Positions 43,045 through 53,956 of a stretch of DNA of 64,000 bases are shown piece after piece. How positions within the stretch are numbered: position 1 is the first letter of the stretch; each line of letters starts with the position of its first letter. The DNA lies in contig NZ_JAFKCV010000004.1 of assembly GCF_017254865.1 (NCBI RefSeq), positions 62,001-126,000 of the forward strand. The letters are read 5' to 3'. Position numbers and translations under genes: made by a program. The notes below the pieces were generated by a model. It was not told the DNA's origin and did no database searches. It saw nothing but the letters and a program-made list of their open reading frames with translations. This stretch comes from Bowmanella dokdonensis (GTDB lineage: Bacteria; Pseudomonadota; Gammaproteobacteria; Enterobacterales; Alteromonadaceae).

Positions 43045-43520
43045 TTGGTGTTTTCGTCGGTATCTGTGTCGATGGCCGCCGGCTTGAAGGACTCCTCGTC
43101 CGGCTTCATGTCATCCAGGGCCATCAGTTCCTTGGCCTGCTCGCGGCTGATGGGGTAGATGGACTCGATATGGCATTTCAGGTGCGGATAGTCGGGCACA
43201 AACACCGCATCAAAATTGGCGCTCAGGCTGTTGTCCATGCTCTGGTCCGTGCCCAGGGTATGGGCAAAGGTCAGATTGGGGCAGCGGGCCTTGAGCTTGA
43301 CCAGATAAGGCTTAAAGGGCGAGGTACGCAGAATCAGGTGCTGCTCGCCCAGGTCATGCCAGCTGTCCAGTTGGAAGGTGGTGATGCGGCTTTTTGATTC
43401 AAGCTGATTGGTCTGGATATAGCTGTCCACCAGGGCGGCATGTTCTGCGTAAGTGGGCTTATTGCCGGCGCAGCCTGTCAGTAGCAGCCAGGCGGCCATG
43501 GCTGGCAATATCAGTTTCAT
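43041..43520 (-). CDS. Small lipoprotein, DUF6491-like
   Basis: This is a 159-residue protein with signal ending WLLLTGCAG. It has SRITTFQLDSWHDLGEQHLILR and KCHIESIYPISREQAKEL, a pattern seen in uncharacterised Alteromonadales/Xanthomonadales lipoproteins (DUF6491-like by eye). ATG 43520 was chosen over the longer frame because GAGGAG precedes it by about 8 nt and the signal peptide begins there. Two internal Cys could form a disulfide. The acidic tail (IDTDTDENTN) is unstructured. Function unknown. Confidence 0.75.
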   Translation of the reverse strand: MKLILPAMAAWLLLTGCAGNKPTYAEHAALVDSYIQTNQLESKSRITTFQLDSWHDLGEQHLILRTSPFKPYLVKLKARCPNLTFAHTLGTDQSMDNSLSANFDAVFVPDYPHLKCHIESIYPISREQAKELMALDDMKPDEESFKPAAIDTDTDENTN

Positions 43521-43597
43521 TGGCAGTCTCCTCAATCTTGAGTATTTGGGCAGAAGATAGAACAGAGCGGATGAACTAACGCTGAATATTGTCCGCT

Positions 43598-44494
43598 TCA
43601 ATCCGCCTGGGCACTCACTTCCACCAGGGTAAAGCGGGTGCCGTAAACCTCATTGTAGAGATCGATATAGGCCTGTTGGTCGAGGGTCGGCATCCAGGCC
43701 AGGTGCGTATCCAGGTAGGTCTGTTGGCGGCTGACCTGTTGCAGTAATCCATCGAAGTGCTGTTTCAGGGCCAGGCCCTGCGGGGTTTTGGAACAGATGA
43801 TATACCCCATGCTGCTGTTTGGGGTTTCCTGCAGGTCAAAGCCCTGCAGTTCGTTTTCCTTACCCAGTTCCCGGGCATAATGATGAGCGCTGTTGGGATG
43901 TTCGATGAGGGCGCTGATACGGCCCCTGAGCAACATGTCCACCATCCCGGCGCCCATGTCTGCGGCGGTGCGCCGCCAGATCTGGAATTGCCATTGGGTC
44001 TTTGTCAGCAGAGGGTCCAGTTGATCGCCATAGCGCCTTCCGCCCACCAGGCCAAACTGTTTCTCTGACACAAACGCCAGGGCGTCCACCACCGAGATCC
44101 GCCCCTGCAGCTCTTTTATCCCGGTGAGATGGTGAGCCAGCCCACTGTTTTTCAGGGTGTAGAGTTTCAGACCGGGGAACAGGGTCTGCGGCAGGTCGCT
44201 GTAATAGAATCTGGCCGCCCTGTCTGCGGTTTTAAGCTTGTTGGCTGCGCAGGCATTGGGTAGTTCTTCGAGCATCTGCAGGGCGCGGATATTGTTGGCT
44301 ACCACCACCTGGGGTTCGGGCCAGTCAGATGCCTGGCGCAATTGCTGGAAAGTGACCCATTTGATGCCCATTTCCTGTATGTTTTTATGGGTTTTACCGG
44401 GGGGATCCGGGGTAATCCAGATATAGTCAAACCCTGGGGCCGCAAGGGCTGTCCAGGGCAGATAAAGTACGAATATCCAGGCCAACCTTGCCAT
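43598..44494 (-). CDS. Periplasmic binding-protein-like protein (TIGR02285-like), orphan
   Basis: The 298-residue protein has a signal peptide (WIFVLYLPWTALAA) and a family-3-like binding fold: FDYIWITPDPPG, VVDALAFVSEKQFGLVGGRRYG, GRISALIEHPNSAHHYA and a C-terminal YIDLYNEVYG. No transport partner is nearby. ATG 44494 is chosen for its signal peptide and the GGAG just upstream; the longer frame lacks both. It is divergent from polB. Members of this group are widespread and uncharacterised. Confidence 0.7.
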   Translation of the reverse strand: MARLAWIFVLYLPWTALAAPGFDYIWITPDPPGKTHKNIQEMGIKWVTFQQLRQASDWPEPQVVVANNIRALQMLEELPNACAANKLKTADRAARFYYSDLPQTLFPGLKLYTLKNSGLAHHLTGIKELQGRISVVDALAFVSEKQFGLVGGRRYGDQLDPLLTKTQWQFQIWRRTAADMGAGMVDMLLRGRISALIEHPNSAHHYARELGKENELQGFDLQETPNSSMGYIICSKTPQGLALKQHFDGLLQQVSRQQTYLDTHLAWMPTLDQQAYIDLYNEVYGTRFTLVEVSAQAD

Positions 44495-44631
44495 CTTGCT
44501 CCGAAGTACCTCTCTGCTATCCGGTTTCCAGCCTACCCGCCTGTACGACAAAAGGCCACAGTAAAAGCGGCGGACTGGGATAAATCGTTCATCACTGGTA
44601 TGGTTGGCAGCCTGTTTCACACTGATACGTT

Positions 44632-47004
44632 ATGCCCCAGCCACAACCTGATAACTTCGCCGTTGATACCGGCTTTATCCTGACTCGCCAAGTGCTGGAA
44701 AACAGCAAAGGCCCCTGTCTGGAATACTGGCTGGCCGGTGCACAGGGCCCCGTCCGCCTGGTTACTGAACCCCAGCAACCGGTTTTCTTTTTGCTGGCGT
44801 CGGATCTGGCCAAGGCCCAGGCTGCGTTGAACCAGGCCGGGATTCGTTTTACCGCCAAACCCCTCGCCCTGAGAAGCTTTGACCAGCAGGCGACGGCTGG
44901 ATTGTATTTTACCGCCATGGCACAGGCTTATCAGGCCAGGGACAGGTTAAAAGAGGCGGGCATCACCTGTTACGAGGACGATATCCGTCTGACCGATCGC
45001 TACCTGATGGAACGCTTTGTCTGTGCCGGGCTGATGTTCAGCGGTCAGCAGGAACAAAGAAACGGCTTTATCCAGGTTAATGGAGCCAGGGTCAAACCGG
45101 CCGACTATCTACCGGACTTTCGTTTGCTGTCCCTGGATATCGAGTGCAGCGAGAAGGGCGAACTCTATTCGGTTGGGCTGGCTGCCGATGATTACAGACG
45201 GGTCATCATGATCGGCGACCCGCAACCCGGACCTGAATGGATCCTCTGGGTAGCGGATGAAAAAGCGCTGCTTTTGGCCCTGGTCGGGGAGGTACAGGCT
45301 TACGACCCGGATCTTTTCATCGGCTGGGCTGTGGTGAATTTCGATTTCAAGCTGCTGGTGAAACGCGCCCAGTTACTGGGTGTGCCGCTGCGGTTGGGAA
45401 GGGACGGCACGCTGGCCACCTGGCGTGACGGCCGCGAGACCAACCAGGGCTTTGTTACTGTGCCAGGAAGGGTGGTGATAGACGGTATCGACGCCCTGAA
45501 AACCGCCACCTACCAGTTTGACAGTTTCAGTCTGGAATCGGTTGCCCGGGAATTGCTGGGCAAAGGTAAGGATACCGAAGATGTGGATAATCGCCTGGCT
45601 GCCATCAAGCACGACTTTCTTCACAACAAGGTCAAACTGGCCAGGTACAACCTCACCGACTGTGAACTGGTGCTGGAGATTTTCGCCCATACCCGGTTGC
45701 TGGACTTCCTGCGTTTGCGCAGTCAGTTGACCGGGCTGGAGCTGGACCGGGCCGGCGGCTCGGTGGCGGCTTTCACCCATTTGTATCTGCCCAGGTTGCA
45801 CCGGGCCGGCTACGTCGCTCCCAACCTGCCCAACGGCGGCGGCCTGGCCAGCCCCGGCGGCTATGTGATGGACTCCCGGCCCGGATTATATCGCCAGGTA
45901 CTGGTGCTGGACTTCAAGAGCCTGTATCCCTCCATCATCCGCACCTTTAAGATCGATCCCCTGGGACTGGTGGAAGGCTTGCTGGCCCCGGACAAGGCCA
46001 TTGCCGGTTTTCGCGGCGCGCTGTTCTCCCGCGAGAAACATTTCCTGCCGGACATTATCACCAGTTTGTGGCAGCAACGGGATGAGGCCAAGCGCAATAA
46101 AGACGCCGCCCGATCCCAGGCCATCAAGATCCTGATGAATTCCTTCTACGGGGTACTGGGTTCCGGGGGCTGCCGTTTTTACGATACCCGTCTGGCCAGC
46201 TCCATTACCCTGCGCGGCCATGAGATCATGCAGACCACGGCCCGCTGGATAGAAGAGCAGGGCCACCAGGTGATCTACGGGGACACCGACTCCACCTTCG
46301 TTTGGCTGGGGGATGAAACCGGCGACAAGCAGGCCCAGATTGCCGGGCAGGAGCTGGAAGCCATGATCAACCAGCGCTGGCATGACAAACTGCGTGACGA
46401 ACTGGGCCTGGACTGCCATCTTGAAATCGAGTTCGAGACCCATTTCAAACGCTTTTTGATGCCCACCATCCGCGGCTCGGAGCAGGGCAGCAAGAAGCGT
46501 TACGCGGGCTTAAAGGCAACCCCGGGAGGCGACAAACTGGTGTTCAAGGGGCTGGAGTCGGTACGCTCTGACTGGACAGCCCTGGCCCGGGATTTTCAGC
46601 ACTGGTTGTATGAAAAAGTCTTTGCCGGTGAAGACGTGGCTGAGCTTATCCGTCAGTTGATTGCCGATACCCGGGCCGGCCGGCTGGACGACAAGCTTGT
46701 GTACCGCAAACGCCTGCGCAGGCCCCTGGCAAAATACCTCAAAAACATTCCGCCCCATGCCAGGGCCGCCAAACTGGCCGACGAGAAAAACCTGGCCGCC
46801 GGCAAAGCCCTGCAATACCAGCACAAGGGCTGGGTCTCCTATGTGATTACCCTCACCGGCCCCGAGCCGGTGGAATACCAGACCAGCCCCATCGACTATG
46901 ACCACTATATCGAGCGGCAGATTCGGCCGGTGGCCGAGGGCATCCTGCCCTTCGTGGGCCTGTCATTTGATGAACTGACCAGCGACCAGTTGGGGCTGTT
47001 CTAA
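44632..47004 (+). CDS. polB: DNA polymerase II (family B)
   Basis: This is a 790-residue family B polymerase for damage tolerance and replication restart. Proofreading exonuclease motifs: LLSLDIECSEKGELYSVGL (Exo I), DLFIGWAVVNFDFKLL (Exo II), ARYNLTDCELVLEIF (Exo III). Polymerase motifs: LDFKSLYPSIIRTF, KILMNSFYGVLGSGGCRFYD and the catalytic YGDTDSTFVWLG. The length and motif order match E. coli PolB. A canonical SOS box was looked for in the 137-bp upstream gap and not found, so SOS control is not supported here. It overlaps the VOC gene tail-to-tail by 4 bp. Confidence 0.96.
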   Translation: MPQPQPDNFAVDTGFILTRQVLENSKGPCLEYWLAGAQGPVRLVTEPQQPVFFLLASDLAKAQAALNQAGIRFTAKPLALRSFDQQATAGLYFTAMAQAYQARDRLKEAGITCYEDDIRLTDRYLMERFVCAGLMFSGQQEQRNGFIQVNGARVKPADYLPDFRLLSLDIECSEKGELYSVGLAADDYRRVIMIGDPQPGPEWILWVADEKALLLALVGEVQAYDPDLFIGWAVVNFDFKLLVKRAQLLGVPLRLGRDGTLATWRDGRETNQGFVTVPGRVVIDGIDALKTATYQFDSFSLESVARELLGKGKDTEDVDNRLAAIKHDFLHNKVKLARYNLTDCELVLEIFAHTRLLDFLRLRSQLTGLELDRAGGSVAAFTHLYLPRLHRAGYVAPNLPNGGGLASPGGYVMDSRPGLYRQVLVLDFKSLYPSIIRTFKIDPLGLVEGLLAPDKAIAGFRGALFSREKHFLPDIITSLWQQRDEAKRNKDAARSQAIKILMNSFYGVLGSGGCRFYDTRLASSITLRGHEIMQTTARWIEEQGHQVIYGDTDSTFVWLGDETGDKQAQIAGQELEAMINQRWHDKLRDELGLDCHLEIEFETHFKRFLMPTIRGSEQGSKKRYAGLKATPGGDKLVFKGLESVRSDWTALARDFQHWLYEKVFAGEDVAELIRQLIADTRAGRLDDKLVYRKRLRRPLAKYLKNIPPHARAAKLADEKNLAAGKALQYQHKGWVSYVITLTGPEPVEYQTSPIDYDHYIERQIRPVAEGILPFVGLSFDELTSDQLGLF

Positions 47005-47420
47005 GCGGTTTGTTGCTCCGGCTGAAACGCTGCCGGATCCATCCACATGGCTTCCCAGACATGGCCGTCCGGGTCAGCCAGGTTGCGGTTGTACATAAAG
47101 CCCAGATCCTGTGCAGGGTTGATATCTGCCGTGCCGCCATTTTCGCTCGCCGCGCTGTTCATGGCGTCTACCGTTTCGCGACTGTCGCAGGACAGGGCAA
47201 GCATTACCTCGCTGCAGTTTGAGGGGGGAATCGGACGAGCGGTGAAGGTACGCCACTTCGCATGGGTGAGCAGCATGACGTTGATCGTCTCGCTCCATAC
47301 CATGCAGGCGGAGGTCTGGTCAGTGAATTGCGGGTTGTTTTCAAATCCAAGGGCCTGGTAGAAAGCCATCGATGCAGCCAGATCAGTGACGGGCAGGTTA
47401 ATAAAGATCATGTTGGACAT
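47001..47420 (-). CDS. VOC superfamily (glyoxalase/bleomycin-resistance-like) protein
   Basis: This 139-residue single-module protein has IFINLPVTDLAASMAFYQALGF at the start and NRNLADPDGHVWEAMWMDP near the end, the usual VOC beta-alpha-beta-beta-beta pattern. The Glu in WEAMW matches the C-terminal metal ligand position of related proteins. AGGAG lies 8 nt before the ATG. Substrate unknown; such lactoylglutathione-lyase-like proteins are often mis-annotated. Confidence 0.88.
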   Translation of the reverse strand: MSNMIFINLPVTDLAASMAFYQALGFENNPQFTDQTSACMVWSETINVMLLTHAKWRTFTARPIPPSNCSEVMLALSCDSRETVDAMNSAASENGGTADINPAQDLGFMYNRNLADPDGHVWEAMWMDPAAFQPEQQTA

Positions 47421-47704
47421 TGAATCGTTCTCCTTGTCAGTAAATAAAAGATAACCTTGTCGGTTATCTGTTAGTCGAACAGCAGGGAGGCGTTTCGACA
47501 GAGGCTGAAACTTTTTGCCCTGCTGGCTGTAGACCGGCAGGTTTGGCTATACCCCACAGGCGAATGCCGGTGGCACACCCGGTCCTGCCACCCGGCGGGA
47601 CGATTGGCAGTGGCCAAAAAAAGAAGAAAAATCATAACCCGATCCCTGTTCCGGCCCCAGGGGATATCTGTTAGTTTTTAGTCCGGTTAAATAAGGATAT
47701 TCTC

Positions 47705-48118
47705 ATGCCAGACACTTCCCGCCGACACTTTATTGGTGCCACCGCCCTGCTGGGAGCCTCTTCGCTGCTGCCAGGCAAAGCCAGTGCCCAACAGACATGT
47801 GACCCGTTGCCCAGGTTAATTCATCAGGTGTTTTTCTGGCTGAAAAATCCCGGTTCAACAGAGGACCGCGATAAGCTGGTGGAAGGGCTTAACAGCCTGC
47901 GCAGGATCGAGACGATACGAGGTCTGCAGATAGGCATTCCGGCGTCCACCGAGAAGCGCGAGGTGGTGGACAACAGCTACCAGGTTTCCGAAACCATGTT
48001 GTTTGATGACGTGGAAGGGCAGAATATCTACCAGGTCCATCCCCTGCACCAGGAATTTGTCGAACGCTACTCGCACCTATGGTCCAAAGTGGTGGTGTAC
48101 GACTCCTTGGCGCTGTAA
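47705..48118 (+). CDS. Tat-exported Dabb (stress-responsive A/B barrel) domain protein
   Basis: The 137-residue protein begins with a twin-arginine signal [20 protein letters not shown] followed by ASAQ. The mature part is a dimeric alpha/beta-barrel Dabb domain: [44 protein letters not shown] and [25 protein letters not shown], with the conserved HP.H..F motif. AAGGA precedes the ATG. Most Dabb proteins are cytoplasmic, so export is unusual. Function unknown. Confidence 0.88.
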   Translation: MPDTSRRHFIGATALLGASSLLPGKASAQQTCDPLPRLIHQVFFWLKNPGSTEDRDKLVEGLNSLRRIETIRGLQIGIPASTEKREVVDNSYQVSETMLFDDVEGQNIYQVHPLHQEFVERYSHLWSKVVVYDSLAL

Positions 48119-48235
48119 TGGCCCATGACGACAGTGAAATGCGTCGACTCGACTTTGAATAGATCTGGCTGTTTGCTCAGCGCCGCTGACAGGAGCAGGA
48201 CTTAGCGAGAGCCGGCTGGATCCTGTTTTGAATTG

Positions 48236-48640
48236 TCAGGGGTTATCGGTTGTCTCCTGAACCGGCACCAAGAGGTTGGCGTCCCTGAATAGTTTCCAGC
48301 GGCCGTCGGTTTTCTTCAGTACGCTGAGGGTATGTCCGGCGCGGACCATTTGAACTGAGCCGCCGGACCTGACTGTTACCGTTAAATGGCTGACCATAAA
48401 AGCCCAGTCCCCCGTCACCGTTATCTCCAGTATGTCGCTGTCGCCGTCAATCTCCATCGAAGCAGACGAGGGGTCCTGGGCAGCCTGGGCGAAGGTTTCC
48501 TTTCCAAATGGTGGTTGGCCGGGCACCAAGAATTTTGCGTCATCCGCTATCAGTCCAAGGACGGTATCGGCATCGCTCTCCTTGGTCGCTGTCATCCAGG
48601 TTGCCACCAGGGCCCGGATTTCTTTCTCGTCAGTGTTCAT
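48236..48640 (-). CDS. NTF2-like (SnoaL/SgcJ-EcaC type) small protein
   Basis: The 134-residue cone-shaped NTF2 fold is suggested by EIRALVATWMTATKESDADTVLGLIADDAKFLVPG at the N-terminus and GDWAFMVSHLTVTV, GHTLSVLKKTDGRWKLFRDANLL at the end. The ADDAKFLVPG motif is typical of SgcJ/EcaC-family DUF4440-like proteins. A GAGGA ribosome binding site precedes the ATG. No role can be assigned. Confidence 0.85.
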   Translation of the reverse strand: MNTDEKEIRALVATWMTATKESDADTVLGLIADDAKFLVPGQPPFGKETFAQAAQDPSSASMEIDGDSDILEITVTGDWAFMVSHLTVTVRSGGSVQMVRAGHTLSVLKKTDGRWKLFRDANLLVPVQETTDNP

Positions 48641-48696
48641 GGTTCCTCTATTTAGAGTTTGGGTGCGGGTCTGTTAAAGCGACGGACTTAACGTCC

Positions 48697-49287
48697 TTAT
48701 CTTAGCGGCTGGGGTTCAGGACTCCTCATTGAGTCAGCGCGCCGGTAGTGCATGGCAACTGCGCCGCTTCTTAGCGGCTTTGCTGAGATCAGCTCGAGCC
48801 GTCGGGTGCTGGGCAGGCCACTCTCGTACAGGGTCGGACCATGACCGGCGATCCTGGGGTGGACAAGGAATCTGTACTCGTCGATCAGTTCCAACCGGTC
48901 CAACTGCGCCGCGAGCTTGCCGCTACCTAGAAGTATACCGTCGGGGGTCGCGTCTTTGAGCTTCTGAATGCCCATGCAAAGGTCGCCGTCAATGGGGTGG
49001 CTGTTGGTCCAGGGGAAGCGCTTTCGTGTCGAGGACACCACGTACTTCGGTTTTGCCTCCAGCTTGACCGCCCACTCGCGCATTGCCGGCGGGGCTTCCA
49101 TATCGCCCCGGGCGACTGCCGGCCAGTAGCTTTCCATCATCTCGTAGGTGAGCCGGCCCCACAGCATCGCCCCGCTCTCGTCCATAAGGCGAGTGAAAAA
49201 GGCGTGGGTCTCGTCGTCGGCGACACCTTCCTGGTGGTCCACACAGCCGTCCAGCGTGACATTGATACTGAAAGTTAAGCGTCCCAT
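48697..49287 (-). CDS. Dihydrofolate reductase family protein (RibD C-terminal-like)
   Basis: The 196-residue protein has RLTFSINVTLDGCVDH at the start, AMLWGRLTYEMMESYWP, KYVVSSTRKRFPWTN and ILLGSGKLAAQLDRLELIDEYRFLVHPRIAG, all typical of the YyaP/YwjB-type DHFR-like group. The start at ATG 49287 is set by GGAGG 6-7 nt upstream; a longer frame has no such site. NADPH-linked reductase activity is assumed from the family; the substrate is unknown. Confidence 0.88.
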   Translation of the reverse strand: MGRLTFSINVTLDGCVDHQEGVADDETHAFFTRLMDESGAMLWGRLTYEMMESYWPAVARGDMEAPPAMREWAVKLEAKPKYVVSSTRKRFPWTNSHPIDGDLCMGIQKLKDATPDGILLGSGKLAAQLDRLELIDEYRFLVHPRIAGHGPTLYESGLPSTRRLELISAKPLRSGAVAMHYRRADSMRSPEPQPLR

Positions 49288-49426
49288 GATGTCCTCCGTT
49301 TTGGATAGATGCCAAGCCGCATGCCGTCTGACTCCAATGGCATAAGCCAAACGTCCCGGTTTACGAAATGGTTAGAATACTCAGCACCCACTCCTACTGG
49401 GTGTATACTGCTGACCGCGATAATAC

Positions 49427-49792
49427 TTAATCTTCGCCCAGACCGAGTTCTTTCTGCTTTTGCTTGGATAAGCCCGAACAAACCAGAAGATACGACTCCT
49501 TGATATAGTATTTCAGCTCATCATCTTTCACTTCCAGTTCACCCCACCGCTGAATCCATTTCATGCCTCTAGATGCCATATACGGTGCAGGTCTATACCC
49601 TGGTTCGTCTTTTAGAATATTGAAATTGAGATCGGATGCTTTAAAGGTAAATGCCGGATTATCGATCTTCTCCCAGCCACCAATAGCAAATACCTTTCCA
49701 CCCACTTTCCAAACGTGAGCACCACCCCACTGCACAATATATGTGCTAGCAGTAAATTTGCCGCAGAACCTATTAAATTCTTTGTAAGTCAT
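49427..49792 (-). CDS. MmcQ/YjbR family protein
   Basis: The 121-residue protein has FNRFCGKFTASTYIVQWGGAHVWKVGGKVFAIGG and a C-terminal ESYLLVCSGLSKQKQKELGL, the compact YjbR (double-wing DNA-binding-like) fold. YRPAPYMASRGMKWIQRW is the central conserved part. Base composition is more AT-rich than in neighbours, which may mark horizontal acquisition. A small inverted repeat (CACCCA 49385-49390, TGGGTG 49398-49403) lies 3' of it. Confidence 0.85.
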   Translation of the reverse strand: MTYKEFNRFCGKFTASTYIVQWGGAHVWKVGGKVFAIGGWEKIDNPAFTFKASDLNFNILKDEPGYRPAPYMASRGMKWIQRWGELEVKDDELKYYIKESYLLVCSGLSKQKQKELGLGED

Positions 49793-49926
49793 GCACTTGA
49801 GGAATCAAAAACTAAGGAGGCTGTACATTCTAACGCACCGCTAAGCGGCAGTTGTGAGTGTGGTTGGCGAAGCAAGCGGGTCACTGTTCTGAAGGGCTTC
49901 TTGCAGCATATACCTAACTGCTTCAT

Positions 49927-50097
49927 TTATTCGCCGCCTTTCTTTTTTGCAGGGAAGAGCTTGAGCCAGAACCCACACTCGAACAAAAATCCAAGAATCA
50001 CGAACATAAAGACTCCGGTTGAACTCCCTGCACTATACGAAGCTAAGGCTGCCGCCAGAAACACGAAAACCAAAATCCATCGATAAAACTGTTTCAT
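49927..50097 (-). CDS. Small membrane protein, 56 residues
   Basis: ATG 50095-50097 opens a 56-codon frame with two hydrophobic stretches: WILVFVFLAAALASY (about residues 7-21) and GVFMFVILGFLFECGFWL (about 28-45). A basic tail FPAKKKGGE follows. AAAGAGA lies about 6 nt upstream. The frame is on the same strand as the YjbR gene, about 135 bp before it. No relative recognised. The composition (two likely membrane helices, positive C-terminus) is protein-like, but its reality is unproven. Confidence 0.5.
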   Translation of the reverse strand: MKQFYRWILVFVFLAAALASYSAGSSTGVFMFVILGFLFECGFWLKLFPAKKKGGE

Positions 50098-50335
50098 AAA
50101 ATTCTCTTTCTGTTCGTTCCCGAGTACCTGTTCGAACTACGTGTAGCGCGAAGCTTCAGGGCAGAAACGCATTGAGCCGTCTCAGCAGTTAAAGACTGCT
50201 ACCACAGCGCCTTGTGTAATGGTCTAAAACAACTGTCAACTTCCTCGATTGCGACAATCACTTTAATCAATCTAAACGCCGGCTCTAAAAGAATTAATTA
50301 GAACTATAGTGTACCCGCACCTTAACCCTTGTTAG

Positions 50336-52579
<2,244 letters not shown>

Positions 52580-52603
52580 ACCAGCCTTTAGCATTAACTT
52601 CTT

Positions 52604-52630
52604 AAAAACGGCGCTTCGGCGCCGTTTTTT
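52604..52630 (+). terminator. Intrinsic terminator of katG
   Basis: The GC stem ACGGCGC / GCGCCGT closes a TTCG tetraloop (52608-52625). It is extended by A-runs and T-runs (52604-52607, 52626-52630) and lies 24 bp after the katG stop. The A-run before it could also let it work on the other strand, but no gene converges here. Confidence 0.92.
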
Positions 52631-52741
52631 AGTTAAAAGCCTTCGGCTGCACCTTTTTGCAAGATGCTTAGCGCCAGATCAAAGCCCTCGGCCAATTTAC
52701 CGCTAGACTGAAAACACCGATTGAAACAACAGGTTATTTGG

Positions 52742-53938
52742 ATGCTGGTGGCCAATGAGCACAGTCCGGTGGCATTTCTGCTGACCATAGGCGGTATTCT
52801 GCTGCTGGGACTTTTTACCTCGACCCTGGCGGAACGGACTTTTCTGCCAAGGGCAACCTTGTTGTTATTGTTTGGCGTGCTGATCGGCGGACAGGGCCTG
52901 AACCTGATCCCATCCCCGGTGACAACCCAGTTTGAAATCATTGCCGATATGACCCTGTTGATGGTGGGCTTTCTGATCGGCGGCAAACTGACTATCCATT
53001 CACTGCGGCAGAATATGGGCGAGGTGCTGTGGCTGTCGGTGGCGGCCTCTGTGGTGCCCGCACTTTTGGTGGGCTTGTTGTTGTTTGTTTTTTCCCTGCC
53101 GCTGCCGGTGGCTATGCTGCTGGGCTGTATCGCCGCCGCCACCGATGCCACGGCGGTGCTGGATGTGGTATCCGAGTCCGGCTACAAGGGCAAGTTCAGT
53201 CGCGCCCTGTTGTCCATCGTCGCCCTGGACGATATCTGGGCACTGGTGTTGTTCGCTTTTGGAATGGCGGTGGTCAGCAGTTTGAACGGTGAAGCCCACA
53301 ATGGCTTTTTTGCCGAAGTGGGTTGGGAGCTGGGCGGCTCAATGGTGCTGGGTATGATGATCGGTATTCCCGCGGCTTACATTACCGGCAGGGTCAAAGA
53401 CGGTGAACCCATGCTGGCCGAAGCCCTGGGGCTGGTGTTTATATGCGGGGGACTGGCCATCTGGTTCGAGGTCTCCCATCTTATTGCCGCCATGACCATG
53501 GGAGCGGTTATCGTCAATCTGGCCCGCCATCATGATTATCCATTTCACGCCATCGAAGGCATCGAGTCTCTGTTTATTATGCTGTTCTTTGTGCTGGCCG
53601 GCGCTTCGCTGGAATTCGACGCCCTCATGAGTATCGGCTGGCTGGGGACTTTGTACGTGCTGGGGCGTTCTGCGGGAAAGCTGCTGGGCGCGACCATGGG
53701 AGCGCGGTTGGCCGGTATGGACAGCCTCAGCCGCCGTTGGACGGGGCCGGCATTGTTACCCCAGGCCGGGGTGGCCATCGGCATGGCGCTGGTGGCGGCC
53801 AATCAGTTCCCCCAGTATCGCCAGACCATCCTGACGCTGGTCATCAGCTCCACCATATTGTTTGAAATTATCGGCCCGGTCTTTACCCGGCTGGCCATCC
53901 GTCGGGTGGAAAAGAACGAGGGCGATAACGCACCATGA
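52742..53938 (+). CDS. CPA-type monovalent cation:proton antiporter
   Basis: This is a 398-residue membrane protein with about 12 helices. AATDATAVLDVVSESG and LSIVALDDIWALVLFAFGM carry the paired Asp residues that bind the ion in CPA2/NhaP-like exchangers. LLFGVLIGG and FFVLAGASLEFDAL are typical transporter segments. No C-terminal RCK/TrkA regulatory domain is present. ATG 52742 is used; a TTG seven codons upstream is possible, as no clear ribosome binding site separates them. It likely extrudes Na+ or K+ in exchange for H+. The TetR gene lies tail-to-tail 18 bp away. Confidence 0.87.
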   Translation: MLVANEHSPVAFLLTIGGILLLGLFTSTLAERTFLPRATLLLLFGVLIGGQGLNLIPSPVTTQFEIIADMTLLMVGFLIGGKLTIHSLRQNMGEVLWLSVAASVVPALLVGLLLFVFSLPLPVAMLLGCIAAATDATAVLDVVSESGYKGKFSRALLSIVALDDIWALVLFAFGMAVVSSLNGEAHNGFFAEVGWELGGSMVLGMMIGIPAAYITGRVKDGEPMLAEALGLVFICGGLAIWFEVSHLIAAMTMGAVIVNLARHHDYPFHAIEGIESLFIMLFFVLAGASLEFDALMSIGWLGTLYVLGRSAGKLLGATMGARLAGMDSLSRRWTGPALLPQAGVAIGMALVAANQFPQYRQTILTLVISSTILFEIIGPVFTRLAIRRVEKNEGDNAP

Positions 53939-53956
53939 TAAGTGATGCCGCCGTGG

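Noticed and set aside
44495-44631. SOS (LexA) box before polB
   Set aside because: CTGT and ACAG words occur but never with the required 8-nt spacing.
49829-49925. Integron attC-like sequence (TAACGCACCGCTAAGCGGC near one end, CCTAAC near the other)
   Set aside because: One end resembles an attC core, but no oppositely oriented GTTRRRY partner was found at the far end and no integrase is in view.
49715-50086. 123-codon plus-strand open frame
   Set aside because: It overlaps the YjbR start and the 56-residue membrane frame on the other strand and has no protein-like features.
50184-50200. AGCAGT / ACTGCT stem-loop upstream of katG considered as a terminator
   Set aside because: The stem is short and no T-run follows; no gene ends just before it on the plus strand.
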